Assembly (NCBI RefSeq): GCF_030052815.1
Contig: NC_079505.1
Coordinates: 30,710,726-30,774,725 of the forward strand
DNA from: Hevea brasiliensis
Lineage: Eukaryota; Streptophyta; Magnoliopsida; Malpighiales; Euphorbiaceae
Length of the DNA: 64,000 bases
Reading direction: 5' to 3'
Positions 60,118-64,000 of the stretch are shown here, one piece after another. Made by a program: the position numbers and the translations under genes. The notes under the pieces are model-generated. The model saw only the letters and a program-made list of their open reading frames with translations. It did not search any database and was not told the DNA's origin. Each line of letters starts with the position of its first letter. The first letter of the stretch is position 1.

Positions 60118-63100
60118 TGTTACATCCTCACTGTAGCAATTCCGTACATTCTACTATTTCAGTGACCTGTGTTGGTCCGAACAACTAGAACGTCTGGAAA
60201 AATATTTAGACTAGATTGAGGAGCCATAAATAATTCAAATACTAATAACGAAAATTAAGGAAAAATTTTAGAAATAAAATACAACTAAGTTAAATGAGCT
60301 AGTGCCCTAGTGATGGGTAACCCAGTGGAAAGTTGCGGTTTCGTAGCTAGAAGCCCTAAACCTAGGAGAAAATTTATGAAATAATTTTTGGGACTCCAGA
60401 GAAGAGTCATTGAGGTTTTGATGGCATTAGAATACCAAGAAAATGCTTAGAAAAATTTTTAGATCGGTATAGATGATTTTGGCTCAATAAGCCAAACGGA
60501 GGGCATTTTGGTCATTTCGTCATCAGGGATGATTTTTGACCAACATGTCCAGTTAAGTAAATAATTATTATGACATAAAATATGAATAAATATTGCTAGA
60601 AAATTAATTAGAAATGAGTGTAAAAAGGAAAGAAAAAAAAATAAATTAAAACTTGAATTATGACATCACTATAATGTCATTGTTAAAGCCTCCACCAATC
60701 AAACTTCACTAAGCTATTGTAAATCAATTTAAAAAGAGTTAAGTGGGTAGAAATTAAAAAGAAAATTTTGCATCCCTACCTCTCTTAACCCAGCCGAAAT
60801 CTTCCTAACCCCAAACCTCCATTAAAGCTTTATTAAGCTTTATACCCCCTCCATTTCACCTTATTACCCTTTACTTCCTTCACTAAAATTTTCCTCACCT
60901 TAAACTCTCTCGAGCCAGCAAAAAGAAGAAGGAAAAGGAAGGTTTTGCAAGCTTGGGAGTTAGCTCCAACAAGGTTAGTGCCAATTTGATTGCATAATAC
61001 CTGTGTATGGCTACCATTGAATATGATTTTGGTGTTTTAATTCATGGATTGTATGTATATAGAGAATTGAAATTGTTAGAGTTAGGGTTCTGGAAAAACC
61101 TAGGGTTTTGCTCATGTATTAGTGAAAGGAAATTATAATGGTCAATTAGTGACCATTTGGTTATGTTGAGTAGGAATTGAAGTGAATTGTGCCATGGGAA
61201 TTGAGGTTAGAGGTGTTGCCGTGAGTGCCCTGCAGGTCTGGATGTGAGTTCAGCATGTTTGGGTCGCTATAACTTGAGGTGTGTAGGTTTAAGTGGTGCA
61301 AGGTCAATTGGATATGAAATTAGACACATAATGGCACAACTTTGATGAAGGAACCCTGTCAAGAAAGCAAACTTAGGATGCCCTAAAAATTGACCAAATC
61401 CGAGTAACTTACATTCTGACTAGGTAAAATGACCAAATGAACAATGTTCATTCATTTGGTCATAACTCAGTGTAGAAAGGTCCAATTGACCTTAAATTTA
61501 TATCAATTAAAAGCTTAGACAATTTAGAACAACTTTTATGTTAAACACAAACTCTAATTTTGGACTTAACTAAATGAAATTATTGGCTAAATTTGAACTA
61601 CCAAATCTGGCAGAATGGTATTCTGCCCAGAATTTTTGGGTAGATACCAATCCTGCCAGCCTTGCACAAAATGGCATATTTTGAGCTCAAAAACTCCAAA
61701 TTGAGTGATTCAAAAAGTGAAATGTAACTAGACACAATAAAGAACAACTTTGATTAAGAACACTTAGCCAAATTCTCACTGTAGAATGGCCTAATGGAAC
61801 AGTGAACTCTAGTACCCAAAAAAACTGAAATTTTGATTTATTCTCCATTGGTTAGAAGTATGGATTGGCAACTAATGCCAACATTTTTTGGAACCAAAAT
61901 GTGGTAAATTTATGTGATTAGGACCCGTGTAATTATTATGCATTGGAAAGTCAATAATTTGACCTAAATAGTAAAATGAATGGTAACCTTACATGTAAAA
62001 TATGAAAATTCAATTAATAACTTTGTAATGTGCCCTAGTACACCTAGTAAGATTGGTTTGGATAGGTTGGCATGCCAATAGGGTTGATTAGTAGTCGCAT
62101 ATGGCATCATGCCATTCTGTGATTTTATGGCTTTTAGCCATTCTGATATTATGATGATACTTGGCCTTGTGCCTAATGCCTATTATAGCTTATCGGTACA
62201 TTACATTGCCAAGGAGACACATTGTGACCGATGGTGTGGCGGCAGTACTTGGTAACCGGTGCTAGTTTACCCATATATCCAGTCCAGTCATCCAGTATAA
62301 GTTACTTGGGCAACCAAAAATGCAAGTTGATAAATTTAATGAAATAATGGATATAACAAGTACTAAATAAATAATACTACAAATAATTTGTCTATATGAG
62401 AAATCAACATATACATTGCATAATTATTCTCTTTTAGTTCTTTTTATTTTATTATTGGCACCACTAAGCATTATTGCTTAGCGCGTTGCTTTTTGCCATG
62501 CGTAGGTTTTGGAGAGGCGAGAGAGCCCAGTAGACCCTGGTGGGTGAGGCGTCCTGATGCATAGTATCCTTTTAACCTCACAGACTTTAGTGCATTGGTA
62601 GGACACTAGGTCCCATTTTAGTATTTTGTACTATTTGTATTTTGTAATTAAACTTTTATTTTCTCATATATAGTTGAAATTCATGTAATATATTTTGGTA
62701 TTAATGCAAATATTTGTAATTTATGTTTATAAATGAAAATTGAGTATTTATTTATGATTTATACATGATTATCATGTGAAATGAATGAATAATAAATAGA
62801 AGAAATTTTTAGAAATGGTTGAGGAATATTGAGATTATGTTGATATAATGGAGTTTGAGAATGATTGAGATGTATTGGAAGTGTTTTCACGAGTTCAAGA
62901 ACTATTTTATTCATTTTTAGTGACTCTGCAGATTTTCTATAAAATTTTCAAAATCTCAAATGAATTCATAATTTCAATAAATGACTTAAATGAGTTAAAT
63001 TTCACAAATTGCACTTCATAACCATGAAGAAATAAATAAAGGAAGGATAAAAATAATTGAGATAAAATATAGTGTTCCGATATACTGTGTGGTATATCTT

Positions 63101-63136
63101 GCTCGGTTATACTGTAGACGGGTAAGAGGTGTCACA
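60118..63136 (+). repeat. 3' LTR of the Tekay-like element (family B)
   Basis: 3019 bp, TGTTACATCC...GGTGTCACA. Collinear with the 5' LTR with dozens of differences by eye, so this is an older insertion than the copia element. Leader donor at 60974. Confidence 0.94.
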
Positions 63137-64000
63137 GACCCAGCTAGTTATCCTAATGAAGAGTAGAATCCCATACTATGAAAGGTTAGTAATAGCACAT
63201 TTGAATCTAGAAGATGAGGGTAAATGGTATGAAGACATAAAAAGATGCTTAGATGTAAGAGAATACCCACAATCCGTAGATTAGCCACTTAGTTCACTTT
63301 AGCTAGGGGGCAACTCTATAAAAGGTTCTTCAAAGGACTATTGCACTTGTGTGTGATAGAAAAATAGTCTGAGCAGATAATGGAAGAAGTACATGTGAGA
63401 ATGTGTGGTCCTCACATGAATGGAAAAGCATTAGCTGGCAAAATTTTAAGATTGGACTTTTACTGGTCTACCATGGATATTGACTGCACTAAATTCATTA
63501 AGAGATGCCATGAGTGCCAAATCCATGGGAATTTGAATCACCTACCACCTGAACTCTATAGTATGACTTCATCATGGCCATTCTCAATCTAGGGCATAGA
63601 TATTATTGGGAAGATTTCTCCCATGGCAATTGACTATTTCACCAAGTGGGTTGAAGCTGAATCTTATAAAGTACTAAGAGCCAAGTAGATGAACAAGTTT
63701 GTGCGAAAGAATTTTATCTGCTGATTTGGGGTACCCCATGAGATAGTATCAAATAAGGGCACCTAGTTCAAAGGTGACTTCTTAGAATTAATAGCCGAAT
63801 TCAAGATTAAGCATCACAAGTCCTCACCATATTAGCCATAGGCTAATGGAGCTATAGAAGCAACAAATAAGAATTTGAAAACCATTTTAAGAAAAATGGT
63901 TAAAACTTATAAGGATTGGCTTGAGAAACTCCCTTACACCTTTTAGGTTTGTCACACTACAGTAAGAACATCCACGAGGGCAACCCCATTCCATTTAGTA
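63137..64000 (+). pseudogene. Tat/Ogre-like integrase, running off the window
   Basis: Directly after the Tekay element: 'QLVILMKSRIPYYERLVIAHLN', 'DVREYPQSVD', the HHCC zinc finger 'MCGPHMNGKALAGKILRLDFYW...CTKFIKRCHECQIH' (63398-63528), then the core with 'GIDIIGKISP' (first Asp), 'DYFTKWVEAE', 'EIVSNKGT' with Asn (AAT 63752-63754) where the second catalytic Asp is expected, and 'NGAIEATNKNLK' with the catalytic Glu (about 63850). At least six TAG stops sit where Gln or Trp is expected. Sequence continues past 64000 ('RTSTRATPFHLV'). Confidence 0.88.

Larger units (their letters stand above)
52394..63136 (+). mobile_element. Tekay-like chromovirus (Ty3/gypsy), full length but defective
   Basis: 10.74 kb with family B LTRs (52394-55365 and 60118-63136), initiator-Met primer site, gag, protease, RT, RNase H, integrase, a C-terminal chromodomain region and a polypurine tract, in the Ty3/gypsy order. 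Flanks share 'gacc' (52390-52393 and 63137-63140). It is inserted in the plus-strand Tat fragment between RNase H and integrase. Stops and frameshifts affect every domain. Lineage is inferred from the motif wording and chromodomain. Confidence 0.93.

Overview
This is a 64 kb stretch of plant nuclear DNA made almost entirely of LTR retrotransposons and their remains. I found no intact host gene, no tRNA or rRNA gene, and nothing bacterial or viral outside the retroelements. The mix of lineages points to a seed plant: a chromodomain-bearing Ty3/gypsy element (Tekay-like), a Tat/Ogre-like gypsy element, an Athila-like gypsy 3' end, a Ty1/copia element, and two terminal-repeat retrotransposons in miniature (TRIMs). 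Most primer-binding sites match initiator tRNA-Met. It is probably an AT-rich eudicot. Some LTR motifs remind me of Euphorbiaceae repeats, but that is a weak impression.

Layout. 1-6.02 kb: a GATC-rich repeat region with a 53-58 bp tandem array and a decayed two-exon gene of the 'putative gypsy type transposon' family (3517-5383). 6.02-19.11 kb: LTR fragments of gypsy family A, split by an almost complete Ty1/copia element (6900-16379) with 2.1 kb LTRs and a perfect 5-bp target duplication. 19.11-23.3 kb: the 3' end of an Athila-like element with its 3' LTR. 23.3-42.87 kb: the 5' half of a Tat/Ogre-like element on the minus strand (LTR, primer site, leader, gag, protease, most of RT), broken up by solo LTRs nested up to four levels deep and by a TRIM. 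42.87-51.53 kb: an LTR fragment, a family A solo LTR with a family B solo LTR inside it, and a second TRIM. 51.55-64 kb: the 3' half of a Tat/Ogre-like element on the plus strand (RNase H, then integrase running off the window), split by a full-length 10.7 kb Tekay-like chromovirus (52394-63136).

The two Tat halves join at the same codon region and share an inverted 8-bp sequence at the break (23299-23306 and 51548-51555). The simplest reading is one element cut by an inversion of about 28 kb. Other points of note are a conserved splice-donor-like site in the leader part of every major LTR family, a small phase-0 intron in the Tekay integrase, nonsense mutations that are nearly all C:G to T:A transitions, and a repeated CAG/CCAG versus CG/CGG/CGA alternation between paired repeats that may be a consensus artefact at methylated CHG sites.

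LTR families used below: A (about 3.5-3.8 kb), B (about 3.0-4.1 kb, the LTR of the Tekay-like element), C (about 2.5 kb). All have 5'-TG...CA-3' type ends. The elements do not work together as a pathway. Each was a separate selfish unit, and almost every coding region is now broken.
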